Below, one piece after another: positions 1-7,411 of a DNA stretch of 46,203 nucleotides. Below the pieces are notes generated by a model. The model was not told the DNA's origin and searched no databases. It saw nothing but the letters and a program-made list of their open reading frames with translations. Position numbers and translations under genes: made by a program. The stretch is from Pirellula sp. (GTDB taxonomy: Bacteria; Planctomycetota; Planctomycetia; Pirellulales; Pirellulaceae), in assembly GCA_021736575.1 (NCBI GenBank), contig JAIPFP010000017.1:1-46203 (forward strand), written 5' to 3'. The stretch's first letter is position 1. The number at the start of each line of letters is the position of its first letter.

Positions 1-575
1 AATGGACCGGGGGTGAAGGGTGGATCGTAGCCAGCGGTTTCCACGCTGCTCCCTTCCGCTGAATCATCTGCAACAAGACCTTTGGTTTCCATCCATGCAC
101 GTAACTTGGCTTCGGAGTCCTTTGCCTGCTTGGATGTAAGCTGGCCAGAGAACCGTACCACTGCAAAGCGTCCTCCGACTCGTTTCCGAACATCAACTTG
201 CTCGCCCGTGGGTTTGGGGACGCCTTTGATTGCGATATCTTTGGGCATCACGAATCCCATTTGAACGCTGGTATCCTTGTCATTCCCCATGAACACGGGA
301 GTTGTCATCGAGATCTTCTGCTTGGTTTCATTCGCACCGCTGATGTAGCTGAACAGTTTCATGAAACTGCCGTCGCGGCCTTGTGCGTCCAGCTTGGTCG
401 TCGTTGAGACCAGCATGAGGTCGGGATACTCGCGGACTTCGAACTTGCCATCGGATTCGATGACCTTGTATTCCGCCGATTCGTAGGCAGCCCGAGCCAT
501 CATGTTCCAGGCGAACATACCGGCTAAAGCGAACAATGCAATTGTCCCGATGTAGATCATTCGTTTGCGATTCAT
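1..575 (-). CDS. SOUL-family heme-binding protein (3' end cut by window edge)
   Basis: The reading frame opens at an ATG (575-573) and runs off the left edge. It encodes an N-terminal membrane anchor or signal segment (MNRKRMIYIGTIALFALAGM), then a SOUL domain: YKVIESDGKFEVREYPDLML, a KQKISMTTPV segment, GFVMPKDI, FAVVRFSG and the family's C-terminal YDPPFTPGP. The family is about 180-200 residues and ends shortly after this motif, so only a few residues are missing. SOUL proteins bind heme or related tetrapyrroles. The N-terminal hydrophobic helix suggests the domain is exported or membrane-tethered. The exact ligand cannot be told from sequence. Confidence 0.88.
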   Translation of the reverse strand, partial: MNRKRMIYIGTIALFALAGMFAWNMMARAAYESAEYKVIESDGKFEVREYPDLMLVSTTTKLDAQGRDGSFMKLFSYISGANETKQKISMTTPVFMGNDKDTSVQMGFVMPKDIAIKGVPKPTGEQVDVRKRVGGRFAVVRFSGQLTSKQAKDSEAKLRAWMETKGLVADDSAEGSSVETAGYDPPFTPGP

Positions 576-924
576 TAGGTTGTCAGCGATAAAAGATTGC
601 GAGGAGATTGAAAAACGAGAGTCTTTAAAACCATTATAAAAGTCGGACAATGCTGGCCGATTCTATGGAGGCTGCCGATCAGCCGGTAAGATCTTACCAC
701 GGTTGTCGTTGACGTCCGCCAGAATTCGGCCAATGTTGTGGGAACTCTCGGATTGTGTCGAACGAGTAGCACTGGATTTGAAATAACGGGTCGGCGTTCG
801 GTGTCAAGCGAGATCGAACAACATTACTTCTGCGCGATCATACGCACTAAGCGACAGAAAGCCCTCTTCACTCAAGGCAATCGCGTCGCTTGTTTGTAGT
901 AATTGCTTGCGCTTGCTTTGATTG
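576..924. other. intergenic region with a short perfect palindrome
   Basis: No convincing gene is seen here. Positions 685-698 form a perfect 14-base palindrome (GGTAAGATCTTACC), 110-123 bases upstream of the SOUL gene start on the minus strand. It could be an operator or a chance site. The short minus frame at 575-772 has protein-unlike composition and was not called. Confidence 0.4.
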
Positions 925-1413
925 TCAATTCAGAACGAAGCCGCAATTTTCTCCGCTGCTTGGACTTCGCGTCAACGAATTCTTTTCCGTTGAATCGCTC
1001 GGCTTCTTCTCGACGATGGAAATCTGGTCAGGGTCGTCGACTTCAATGCGTGGAACGCCTTGAACTTCCGTGACCAATCCCTTGACTCTTATTTCTTTGT
1101 CTTCAAAGTGCTTAGCGAGATCTTTGATCCCTTTCTCCTTCAATCGATTGGCTCCCTTCTCCGTGATCACAACTGCGAAATTCTTTTCGTCCCGAAAGTC
1201 CTTTTCACTATCCATGTAGATCTCGCCGCGCTTCTCCAATCGATCTTTGATAACGGCTGGTTTCATTTGCACCTCGACTTTCTTGCCGACTTGCTTTCGA
1301 GCTTCGACAGGTGTCAATGGCTTGTCTTCGCTTGCCCCGCTTGAATCGCTCAGCACACCAAGTAAGCAAATCAAGAGCAAGGATACCATAACCACACTTT
1401 TTTTAACTGTCAT
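925..1413 (-). CDS. small exported OB-fold-like protein
   Basis: This encodes 162 residues when started at the ATG at 1413, which has AGGAACG shortly upstream and gives a clean signal peptide (MTVKKSVVMVSLLLICLLGV, cleavage near SGA-SE). An upstream ATG at 1461 would add 16 residues that spoil the signal sequence. The mature part alternates basic helices and strands: a segment beginning VGKKVEVQMK, then NFAVVITEKGANRL, then KEIRVKGLVTEVQGVPRIEVDDPDQISIV. The last is the usual ending of single-domain OB-fold proteins that follow signal peptides in planctomycetes. The function is unknown; OB-folds often bind nucleic acid or oligosaccharide. The tail after about residue 140 is low complexity. 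Confidence 0.72.
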   Translation of the reverse strand: MTVKKSVVMVSLLLICLLGVLSDSSGASEDKPLTPVEARKQVGKKVEVQMKPAVIKDRLEKRGEIYMDSEKDFRDEKNFAVVITEKGANRLKEKGIKDLAKHFEDKEIRVKGLVTEVQGVPRIEVDDPDQISIVEKKPSDSTEKNSLTRSPSSGENCGFVLN

Positions 1414-1518
1414 TCGAGGCGTTCCTGTAGTGTTAAAGTGGCTGCTGAAGGAAAACGGCAACCAAATCCGAGCGGTGGCACGATCCTGCCACGAATGGCT
1501 TAAGTATATCCGATGAGA

Positions 1519-1638
1519 TTACTTCGCCTTTTTCGGGCGTGCTTTTTTAGGCAAGGGTTCTGGTAGTTCGCTTGAAACGTCACCAGCGGCGCGAATCTGA
1601 TCCAGTATGAAATCAACTGTACTTTGTTTTGATGCCAT
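1519..1638 (-). pseudogene. internally deleted TfoX/Sxy-like gene remnant (39 codons)
   Basis: The ATG at 1638 begins MASKQSTVDFILDQIRAAGD, which is the typical start of stand-alone TfoX N-terminal-domain proteins. The frame continues directly into ELPEPLPKKARPKKAK and stop, which resembles the typical basic C-terminus of the same family. The roughly 70 residues normally between them, including the conserved KMFGEYG-type segment, are absent. The frame is intact across the junction at VS-SEL. An in-frame internal deletion explains this best. The product could still be made as a 39-residue peptide (an ATG at 1653 would add five residues). It lies just downstream of the AlkD-like gene on the same strand. 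Confidence 0.6.
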
Positions 1639-1705
1639 TGCTTCGTACCTCATGTCAGTGAACCAGTTCGGCGATGCTCAGAAGGGGCCCGTGCGCTCGT
1701 GCGCT

Positions 1706-2665
1706 TTAGCAGCGGCGGCGCATCGACTTCATCGAGCGCTCGTGCGCAGATGGCGATTCGAACTTCGCCCCGGAGCGAGCCCACATTTTCTCAACGGTTT
1801 GGGCAATGTCCGGTGTCTTGCAGGCGGTGTCGCCGTTGTCGACGGTCACTTCGCCGATTCTCTTCGCCACAGTGAGCACGGACTTCCGCATCGCGGTACT
1901 CCGTCCGCCAATCGTGATCAGCGCCCGGTTCATGTCATTCTTCACGTCGTTCGGCGCGGAGTGGATCGACTTCTCGATCTCTTCGACGCCACGGAGAAGT
2001 TGGTCCTCCGGGAACGATTCGTCGAGGTCGGAGAGACGCCCAAGAAGCGTCCACCCCGTCGCGCGCAGCCGCTCGTTCGACGAGCTCAGCCACTCGTGCA
2101 CCTTGTTGTGCGCGTGTGGGCCTTCGGCGGCGAGCGTCGCGACGTATAGGCTGCACATGCGCATCGGATTCTCGATCGCCCAGCGGTCGAGTTCGTCGGG
2201 CGTCATCACGAGCGGATCGGCAATCTTCATCGCAAGGTTCTGCGCGTCGACGTTGCCGGTCGCCCACAACTCTCGCGCGAGTTCGTGATCTACGTCGATC
2301 CGCTTCATCAACTTGAAGAGTTCGCCGAAGAGGACGCCGAACATCGGCCCCTTCGCGCCGTGCCGCGCCCACGTCTTGCGGGTCTGCTCCGTGCCAAGCT
2401 TCTCGAGGATGGCCATGACTTCCGAGAGCGACATGCCCGGTGCTGCGGCTTTTGCTACCGGGGCTTTCGCTGCTGTGGACTTCGCGGCCGACGGCTTCGG
2501 CTGCGCTTTCTTTAGCGTTGCGGCCTTCAACGCGGACGTCTTCTCAGCCGCCGACTTCGCAGCCTTGGCGGGCTTCGCAGCCTTGGCGGGCTTCGCAGTG
2601 GATTGTGCGGCCGCCTTTTTCACGGGCTTTTTCATGGGCGTTTTCATGGTCTTTTTCCTGGACAT
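1706..2665 (-). CDS. AlkD-like DNA alkylation repair protein with histone-H1-like N-terminal tail
   Basis: Started at the ATG at 2665 it gives 319 residues; the frame extends upstream to 2737 but those residues (MACILCPDCGK...) look non-coding. Residues 1-75 are almost only K, A, P, S and T (for example KKPVKKAAAQSTAKPAKAAK), like a histone-H1-type DNA-binding tail. They include an 18-base tandem duplication near 2569-2604. The rest is a HEAT-like helical protein with MAILEKLGTEQTRKTWARHG, ARELWATGNVDAQNLAMKIA and ELDRWAIENPM. These match the DNA alkylation repair family (PF08713), glycosylases that remove alkylated bases. It sits between the esterase and the TfoX remnant, all on the minus strand. 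The block is visibly richer in G+C at third positions than its flanks. Confidence 0.85.
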   Translation of the reverse strand: MSRKKTMKTPMKKPVKKAAAQSTAKPAKAAKPAKAAKSAAEKTSALKAATLKKAQPKPSAAKSTAAKAPVAKAAAPGMSLSEVMAILEKLGTEQTRKTWARHGAKGPMFGVLFGELFKLMKRIDVDHELARELWATGNVDAQNLAMKIADPLVMTPDELDRWAIENPMRMCSLYVATLAAEGPHAHNKVHEWLSSSNERLRATGWTLLGRLSDLDESFPEDQLLRGVEEIEKSIHSAPNDVKNDMNRALITIGGRSTAMRKSVLTVAKRIGEVTVDNGDTACKTPDIAQTVEKMWARSGAKFESPSAHERSMKSMRRRC

Positions 2666-2742
2666 GTGATTGTCCCAAACAACGGGCTTCGGGAGGTACT
2701 CCATTTTGCCGCAATCTGGGCAGAGAATGCAAGCCACTTTTT

Positions 2743-3813
2743 CTATGGCTTGTTCTGCAGTAGTTCCATCATAGCCTTGCCCATGGCTTCGCCGACGTCC
2801 ATGTAGACCTTGGCATTGCCGCCGTAATGACCATTCCCGCTGCCGCCACGGGCCATGTCGTGGGTGTAAACGGTTGCCACATTGCCTTTGAACTCGGGGT
2901 ACTTTCCGTTCTTACCGTCAACCGCCATGTGGGCGTTCATCACGGTTTCGGTGTTGCCGCCGCAACCCTTGGTCGCTTCGCCCAGCGTCGCAATGACGAA
3001 CTTCGCATGGGGGGCGTTGAAATCCTTGCGCAGAGACTTGATGAGGTTGACGAGGTTCTGCTCGTAGCGGCTGGAAAGCCCCTCGCTCCCGCAATCCCGC
3101 TCGCCCTGCCACCACAGGAACCCGGCCACCTCGTAACCCTTGGTGCCGGGGAAATACTTGTCGAGTTCGGACAGGACCTTCTTTGCATTGGCGATGTCGT
3201 CGTCGTACTGCTTGCCGGCATACCACGTGATCGGTTGCGGCTGGGTTCCCTTTTCCCAACGCTCGGGCGACCCCTTGTAACCGGGGTGAACGTACGTGAC
3301 ATCCTTGCCCGTCTTCTTGTCCGTGGTTGTGAACTCGAAGCCCTCGCTGCCGGGCGGCAGGAGGTCCCAGCCGAGCGCACGGTTGCCGATGCAGCTCTTC
3401 AGGGTCATCACGGGCTCATCCATAAAATTGCCGATCGTATGACCGAAGCCAAACTCCACGCCGATCTTGCCCTTCTCGACCTTCAGCCACTCGTTGTGAA
3501 GGATATTCATGCCGCCCCCCCGTCCCACCATCACCTGCACATTCCGAACGTCCTTGCGCTCCGCCCAGTCGCCGGAAGCATCGAGTAGGTACGGATAGAG
3601 CTTCTCCGTCTTGACGGCCTTCTCCAGGGTTTCGCCCTTGTCGCCGACGACATTCCCCATGCCCACCATGTTGGACTGCCCCATCAGAATGAACACCTTG
3701 ACCGGTTTCGACATATCCGCCGGGGACCCGCCGTCGGCCGCCCGTCCCGCAGTAGCCAGCGGCACCAGCGCCACCACTGCAATCATCGCGATACTGCTGA
3801 AAAGTCTTTTCAT
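2743..3813 (-). CDS. secreted SASA-type SGNH carbohydrate esterase
   Basis: The product is 356 residues with a signal peptide (MKRLFSSIAMIAVVALVPLATAGRAA). The domain opens with VKVFILMGQSNMVGMGN, carrying the catalytic-Ser block GQSN. It has FLWWQGERDCG in the middle and GNGHYGGNAKVYMDVGEAMG near the end, where the catalytic His (with a partner Asp) is expected. These are hallmarks of the SASA/DUF303 family (PF03629) of sialic-acid-O-acetylesterase-like or acetyl-xylan-esterase-like enzymes, which deacetylate carbohydrates outside the cell. The length is normal for a one-domain member. The substrate cannot be assigned. It is the first gene of a minus-strand run with the AlkD-like gene 77 bases downstream. 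Confidence 0.9.
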   Translation of the reverse strand: MKRLFSSIAMIAVVALVPLATAGRAADGGSPADMSKPVKVFILMGQSNMVGMGNVVGDKGETLEKAVKTEKLYPYLLDASGDWAERKDVRNVQVMVGRGGGMNILHNEWLKVEKGKIGVEFGFGHTIGNFMDEPVMTLKSCIGNRALGWDLLPPGSEGFEFTTTDKKTGKDVTYVHPGYKGSPERWEKGTQPQPITWYAGKQYDDDIANAKKVLSELDKYFPGTKGYEVAGFLWWQGERDCGSEGLSSRYEQNLVNLIKSLRKDFNAPHAKFVIATLGEATKGCGGNTETVMNAHMAVDGKNGKYPEFKGNVATVYTHDMARGGSGNGHYGGNAKVYMDVGEAMGKAMMELLQNKP

Positions 3814-4457
3814 TGTGCTGTGTCTCCTGGAAACAAATGTTCATGCGCGCGACTCCAGAAGTTGGCCACCAGTTGTCGACTACCCAGCGGTCCTGGAGTG
3901 ATACTGAGCGTTGCATATGTCCGTGCAGTTTCCCAAACACTAGTCTAGATGTCTACATGGCTTGAGGCAATCGGACGCTTGCAACCAAGAACACCATTGC
4001 TCGCATCCCCGCGTCAATCCATCATTGGCTGATCTGAAATCGAAACGTCATCCACAAAGAGAATTGCAGATTTACCTTGTTCGTTGTAAGCGCTGATGCC
4101 GATCTCGGAATCTAGCTAACCGGACCAACACAGTTACCACGAGATCGCATATCAGGTTGGAAAGCCACGATTCATGAGAAGTTGCCACTACCACTGACCA
4201 TGTGCAGACGGATTTGGGCGTTCAGAGAAAGATGGGGGCGATGATTAAGTCCGTTCAGAAAATCGGCTTCCCCGATGGTTTGGATAGATCGTCCAAGCGT
4301 TCTGCATGCAAAATTTCCGAGCCGATGGGTCCAAACCAGACGTGAGCCAGTAAACTGGTGCAACGTCTCGAGCTGGGCAGCATGCGATTAGCTTCGGAAC
4401 CCGATCCGTTTGAATTTGAGTTTAAGATGTTGTTGAAAGATAAATGAAGTAACCACG
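3814..4457. other. intergenic region upstream of two diverging genes
   Basis: This 644-base region separates the esterase start from the receiver-protein start. It holds a degraded minus-strand gene (4014-4360, listed separately) and must contain the promoters of both diverging genes. I could not identify promoters with confidence. Confidence 0.5.
4014..4360 (-). pseudogene. degraded remnant of a secreted beta-sandwich protein gene
   Basis: On the minus strand, 4014-4115 is an open 33-residue frame that reads like a protein C-terminus (EIGISAYNEQGKSAILFVDD, then VSISDQPMMD and stop). It has no start and a stop lies directly upstream. Further upstream in other frames are protein-like pieces: LNGLNHRPHLSLNAQIRLHM (about 4190-4260) and ERLDDLSKPSGKPIF (about 4260-4310). 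Together they resemble one frameshifted jelly-roll or LamG-type extracellular protein. The family cannot be named with certainty. Confidence 0.3.
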
Positions 4458-5129
4458 ATGAATGTAGATTCGGACCAAGCGTCGAACCTGGATGATCGGT
4501 CAAGACATGAAATTGGCTTGAACTTCGAACATGACTTGCGAAACATATGTTCCGCAATGCAAAGCGCGGTCGATGTGATTCGATTGGATCGGGACCTCTC
4601 GAAGGACTCTCTCGAGATGCTCGCAATTCTCGATCGCCAGTTACTGCGCTTGACCGGGACTTTCACGGGACTTTCAGATCAAACTGGCGACCGCAGCAGT
4701 TCAACCGCAACGATTGAACCGCAGCCGTCGGCGCCGGCAGAGCACCTCTCCCTCAGTCGAAAGCTCGACGTTTTGGTCGTGGATGATACACGACTTGTTT
4801 CCTACACACTTCAGAAGATTCTGGAGAAGCTTGGACATAGCGTACGCACGGCGTCAAACGGGGTTTCTGCGATCGAAACGATTCGCCAAAAGTTGCCCGA
4901 CATCGTCTTCTCGGACATTGGAATGGTCGAAATGGATGGATATGAACTGGCAAAACAAATTCGCGCCATGCCAAACGGTTGCGATATTTTGCTGATCGCC
5001 TTGACTGGACATCGCACGCAAGACAGTGAGCGCAAGTCAATCGAGGCTGGTTTCGATGAACATTTTGTGAAACCGATATCCTACGAAACGATAGTCAATG
5101 TGCTCATTCGAGCAAGCGCGAAGTCTTGA
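4458..5129 (+). CDS. DHp-like segment fused to a receiver domain (response regulator without ATPase)
   Basis: The product is 223 residues. Residues 22-75 (NFEHDLRNICSAMQSAVDVI then LEMLAILDRQLLRLTGTF) parallel the HisKA dimerisation helices of the hybrid kinases in this window, with H25 where the phospho-His would be. No HATPase domain follows. Residues 104-220 form a full receiver domain: D109/D110 acid pocket, D153 phospho-site in FSDIGM, T183 in ALTGH and K205 in FVKPI. The receiver is most like the C-terminal receivers of the local hybrid kinases. It may be a hybrid kinase that lost its PAS and ATPase parts, or a phosphotransfer adaptor. No DNA-binding output domain is present. Confidence 0.85.
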   Translation: MNVDSDQASNLDDRSRHEIGLNFEHDLRNICSAMQSAVDVIRLDRDLSKDSLEMLAILDRQLLRLTGTFTGLSDQTGDRSSSTATIEPQPSAPAEHLSLSRKLDVLVVDDTRLVSYTLQKILEKLGHSVRTASNGVSAIETIRQKLPDIVFSDIGMVEMDGYELAKQIRAMPNGCDILLIALTGHRTQDSERKSIEAGFDEHFVKPISYETIVNVLIRASAKS

Positions 5130-5215
5130 GTCCGAGGCACGAACCCTTTTTGGCATTCGACTTGAGCCTCAGTTCCGTTCCAGCCAGCGGCCTGCACCTC
5201 TCACGGTAAGTCAAG

Positions 5216-5392
5216 CTAGCGAAACGGCTTGACCTGAGAGTGCTCGGGATGCTGACTCATGTCTTGGAAGGCCTTGATCGAAATCACGGTGGCTACTAGG
5301 ACAAGGATCAGATAAGCGAATCCGCCAATCGAGTAGGATGCAATAATTCCTAACGATAGGAAAATCACCGAAGAAAAAGTTGTCCAAATCAT
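5216..5392 (-). CDS. tiny two-helix membrane protein, lmo0937-like
   Basis: The product is 58 residues from the ATG at 5392, which has GAGGA five bases upstream; an upstream in-frame TTG at 5404 is less likely. Residues are mostly hydrophobic: IWTTFSSVIFLSLGIIASY and IGGFAYLILVLVATVISI, then a short polar tail. The second half resembles the lmo0937-type small membrane proteins. It is the last of three tiny membrane-protein genes in the same direction (5857 to 5216). Such genes often accompany envelope or general stress responses, but no function is shown here. Confidence 0.65.
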   Translation of the reverse strand: MIWTTFSSVIFLSLGIIASYSIGGFAYLILVLVATVISIKAFQDMSQHPEHSQVKPFR

Positions 5393-5419
5393 GGTCGTCC
5401 TCAAGCATTAGGTTTTTGA

Positions 5420-5647
5420 TTATTGCGGAGAGAGGCGGTCGTCTTTGTCTGTACCCAAAAGGGCTTTCGTCTTTTCCTCGACTTTGTTCGCATCCTGCTG
5501 CATCTTGCTTTTGTCCACTTGAAAGTGGATGTCTAATTTTTCGCTCAAATTTTCCCTGCTCGTCGTCATGCTGAACCAGCCTCGGAAGAATCCCACACAG
5601 ACGGTGAGAACAATCAAAACGAAAATGAGCGTGAAAAATCGATTCAT
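5420..5647 (-). CDS. small single-pass membrane protein with coiled-coil tail
   Basis: The product is 75 residues from the ATG at 5647, with AAGG upstream. It has one membrane helix (RFFTLIFVLIVLTVCVGFFR), the motif GWFSMTTSRENLSEKLDIHF, and a charged helical tail. Short proteins of this form recur in planctomycetes next to DUF3309 and lmo0937-like genes. It lies 27 bases ahead of the next small gene and 42 bases after the DUF3309 gene, consistent with one transcript. The function is unknown. Confidence 0.7.
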   Translation of the reverse strand: MNRFFTLIFVLIVLTVCVGFFRGWFSMTTSRENLSEKLDIHFQVDKSKMQQDANKVEEKTKALLGTDKDDRLSPQ

Positions 5648-5689
5648 GGCAAAGGTACCTTACGTTAGAGAGCTAACTCTTTGTGTCAC

Positions 5690-5857
5690 TTACAAACCGA
5701 TTGGCACGCGCCCGACCAAAACCAAAATGACGAGGATCAGTAGAATCAAACCCAGTCCGCCGCTTGGGTAGAAACCCCAATTTCGACTATGGGGCCACGT
5801 CGGAACGCTTCCAACAAACATCAGAAGCAAAAGCACCAACAGAATCGTACCTAGCAT
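5690..5857 (-). CDS. DUF3309-family small membrane protein
   Basis: The product is 55 residues (ATG at 5857, TAA at 5690-5692). It begins MLGTILLVLLLLMFVGSVPT, has WPHSRNWGFYPSGGLG in the middle and ends with a second hydrophobic helix and VGRVPIGL. The P-W-W-G-Y-PSGG-L pattern between two helices is diagnostic of DUF3309. It is the promoter-proximal gene of three tiny membrane-protein genes on the minus strand. The role of the family is not established. Confidence 0.82.
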   Translation of the reverse strand: MLGTILLVLLLLMFVGSVPTWPHSRNWGFYPSGGLGLILLILVILVLVGRVPIGL

Positions 5858-6128
5858 GGTCGTTATCTCTTTCGATCAAAAAGTTTTCGGGATTCATGTT
5901 TGCGGATGGTTCAGGTTGAGTGGAAACGCGCGAGTTCCATAAGGCTTTCGTGTGCTTCCGAGTTCAACAAAGCATGTAAAGCAAAAGGCGTACCACAAGA
6001 CTCGGACCATCCACAGACATGGTTCGGCGACGACAATTCAAGTGTAAAAACCAAGTCGCGAGTGCTCTCAAACCAAATTGAAAGAAGTCGAATCAACGCG
6101 GCTGGTCGATTAGCGACCAAATGCATTT
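5858..6128. other. intergenic region upstream of the small membrane-protein genes
   Basis: No convincing gene is present. The region should hold the promoter of the small membrane-protein operon. A minus frame at 5911-6126 (71 codons) lacks recognisable features and was not called. Confidence 0.4.
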
Positions 6129-6195
6129 CGTTTAACAGTCAGCCGTAGGCGTACTGTCAAAGCCGCAAAGTTCGCCTTCGGCTGACTGTTAAACG
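6129..6195. repeat. long imperfect inverted repeat (23-bp arms)
   Basis: The arms at 6129-6151 and 6173-6195 pair over 23 bases with a single mismatch around a 21-base spacer. The core reads TTTAACAGTCAGCCG on the left and its complement on the right. The element resembles the REP-like palindromes scattered through planctomycete genomes. It could also form a hairpin in RNA. Confidence 0.75.
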
Positions 6196-6206
6196 ACTAA
6201 AGCAAC

Positions 6207-6260
6207 AAGCCGTTACGCTTCGGGTTGGGATACTGCAATCTGCCGCTCGCCTAACGGCTT
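6207..6260. repeat. second palindromic repeat (9-bp arms, AAGCCGTTA/TAACGGCTT)
   Basis: The arms at 6207-6215 and 6252-6260 are exact complements. The right side carries CCGCTCGCCTAACGGC, a sequence style common in planctomycete intergenic repeats. It lies immediately after the larger inverted repeat, so the two may form one composite cassette. Confidence 0.5.
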
Positions 6261-6419
6261 CGATGAGCATCCATGGACCATGGCAAATGGCAGCAACAGG
6301 TTTATGAGCGTCAACAAACGAAGTGCCAATTGTGCAGTGATTCACCCGCACCGTAGCCCAGGGCAGCGCGAATCGCCGCCCCTGGTAGGCTTCAAGGATC
6401 AAGCACAACGACCACGATA

Positions 6420-7400
6420 CTACGGGTGGAGCTTGACCACGTTCCACTTATCGCCAACCTCAACTCCCCATTTTCGTTCGTCGGTTTTTAGAAATATGGG
6501 TGCCGCTGCAAAATAGGCCGAGAACCAAATCGGAGCTTTGCTAAAATTGAGTGCGGACATTGGTCGGTTTGCGATCAGGTTGTCATTGCGTCGCAACCAG
6601 ACTTCAATCGATTGGCCGATTGCCGCGCGGCGCTCGTTGTCCTCCTCCGAACCTCTTGGCGAATGACCTAACGCAATCTCCACCCCATCCTTGCCGCTAC
6701 AGAGATGCATGCGGCTTTGCGAGTCGGGCATGTACTTGAGAATCGATAGTTTGCTTGCGAATTGACTGTTTAGATCGGCAATCCTGGCTTCAAAATCGGC
6801 CTCGATTCTTTGGCACAGTTCAGCCTCGGTCTGTGCCTTGACGATCGCCTCGACTTGCGGGAGGGACTCTTGTGCTCGTTTGGCAGCAATCCGCGTTACC
6901 AGACGACCTCGCAACCCCGGCAGGCTGCTGCCAACTCCAGTAATGGTGATTTGAGTGCATGAGGAAAGTGAGGCAGGGTTCGATGCGAACCGCTTTCCGT
7001 CGAAAGTGAGGTTCTTCGTGGAATGGTAAAGTGTTACCGATTCGGAGCTGATAATAGCAGGTCCGTTCGCGCCGCAAGTGACAGAGTTCACTGTTCCGTC
7101 GATACTGCAGAGAATTGAAACGCCTGTAGGATTGTCTATGACTGAGCAGGTCACTTGCCCTTTGGAGTGGGTGTTTCCGCTCGATGTTGTTCCGAGGATA
7201 ACTTGATTAACCGGCGCCTTGTGCTCAAAGTCGCGATTCACGGACTTTGCGATCCAAGTGGCAGGGATCCTTAACAGCAACGGCACTCCGTTGTCATTCG
7301 GACTTGGCCCTGCCAGACCATTTGGAGGCGTCAACCCTTGAGGTAACGCAGTCGATGGAACAGAGAACAGGATCATGAGGCTTAAAGCGGGTCGGATCAT
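6420..7400 (-). CDS. secreted protein of unknown function
   Basis: The product is 326 residues with a probable signal peptide (MIRPALSLMILFSVPSTALP). The mature part starts with a P/G/N-rich linker. Around residues 45-175 is a beta-rich, Cys-containing region (VNQVILGTTSSG, GQVTCSVIDN, SILCSIDGTVNSVTCG, SCTQITITGVG). A helical stretch follows (LVTRIAAKRAQESLPQVEAI then AELCQRIEADFEARIADLNS), then a C-terminal beta region. No family was recognised. A short open frame ends 11 bases upstream (7412), so this may be the second gene of a pair. Confidence 0.7.
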   Translation of the reverse strand: MIRPALSLMILFSVPSTALPQGLTPPNGLAGPSPNDNGVPLLLRIPATWIAKSVNRDFEHKAPVNQVILGTTSSGNTHSKGQVTCSVIDNPTGVSILCSIDGTVNSVTCGANGPAIISSESVTLYHSTKNLTFDGKRFASNPASLSSCTQITITGVGSSLPGLRGRLVTRIAAKRAQESLPQVEAIVKAQTEAELCQRIEADFEARIADLNSQFASKLSILKYMPDSQSRMHLCSGKDGVEIALGHSPRGSEEDNERRAAIGQSIEVWLRRNDNLIANRPMSALNFSKAPIWFSAYFAAAPIFLKTDERKWGVEVGDKWNVVKLHP

Positions 7401-7411
7401 GGTCGATCGGT

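Noticed and set aside
575-772. 65-codon minus-strand frame upstream of the SOUL gene
   Set aside because: It has no ribosome site, no recognisable domain and a composition unlike the neighbouring proteins.
2827-3588. 253-codon plus-strand frame
   Set aside because: It is antisense to the esterase gene; long because of the high GC of that gene. Motif evidence supports the minus strand.
5911-6126. 71-codon minus-strand frame
   Set aside because: No family, signal or membrane feature; it ends near a repeat and has no clear ribosome site.
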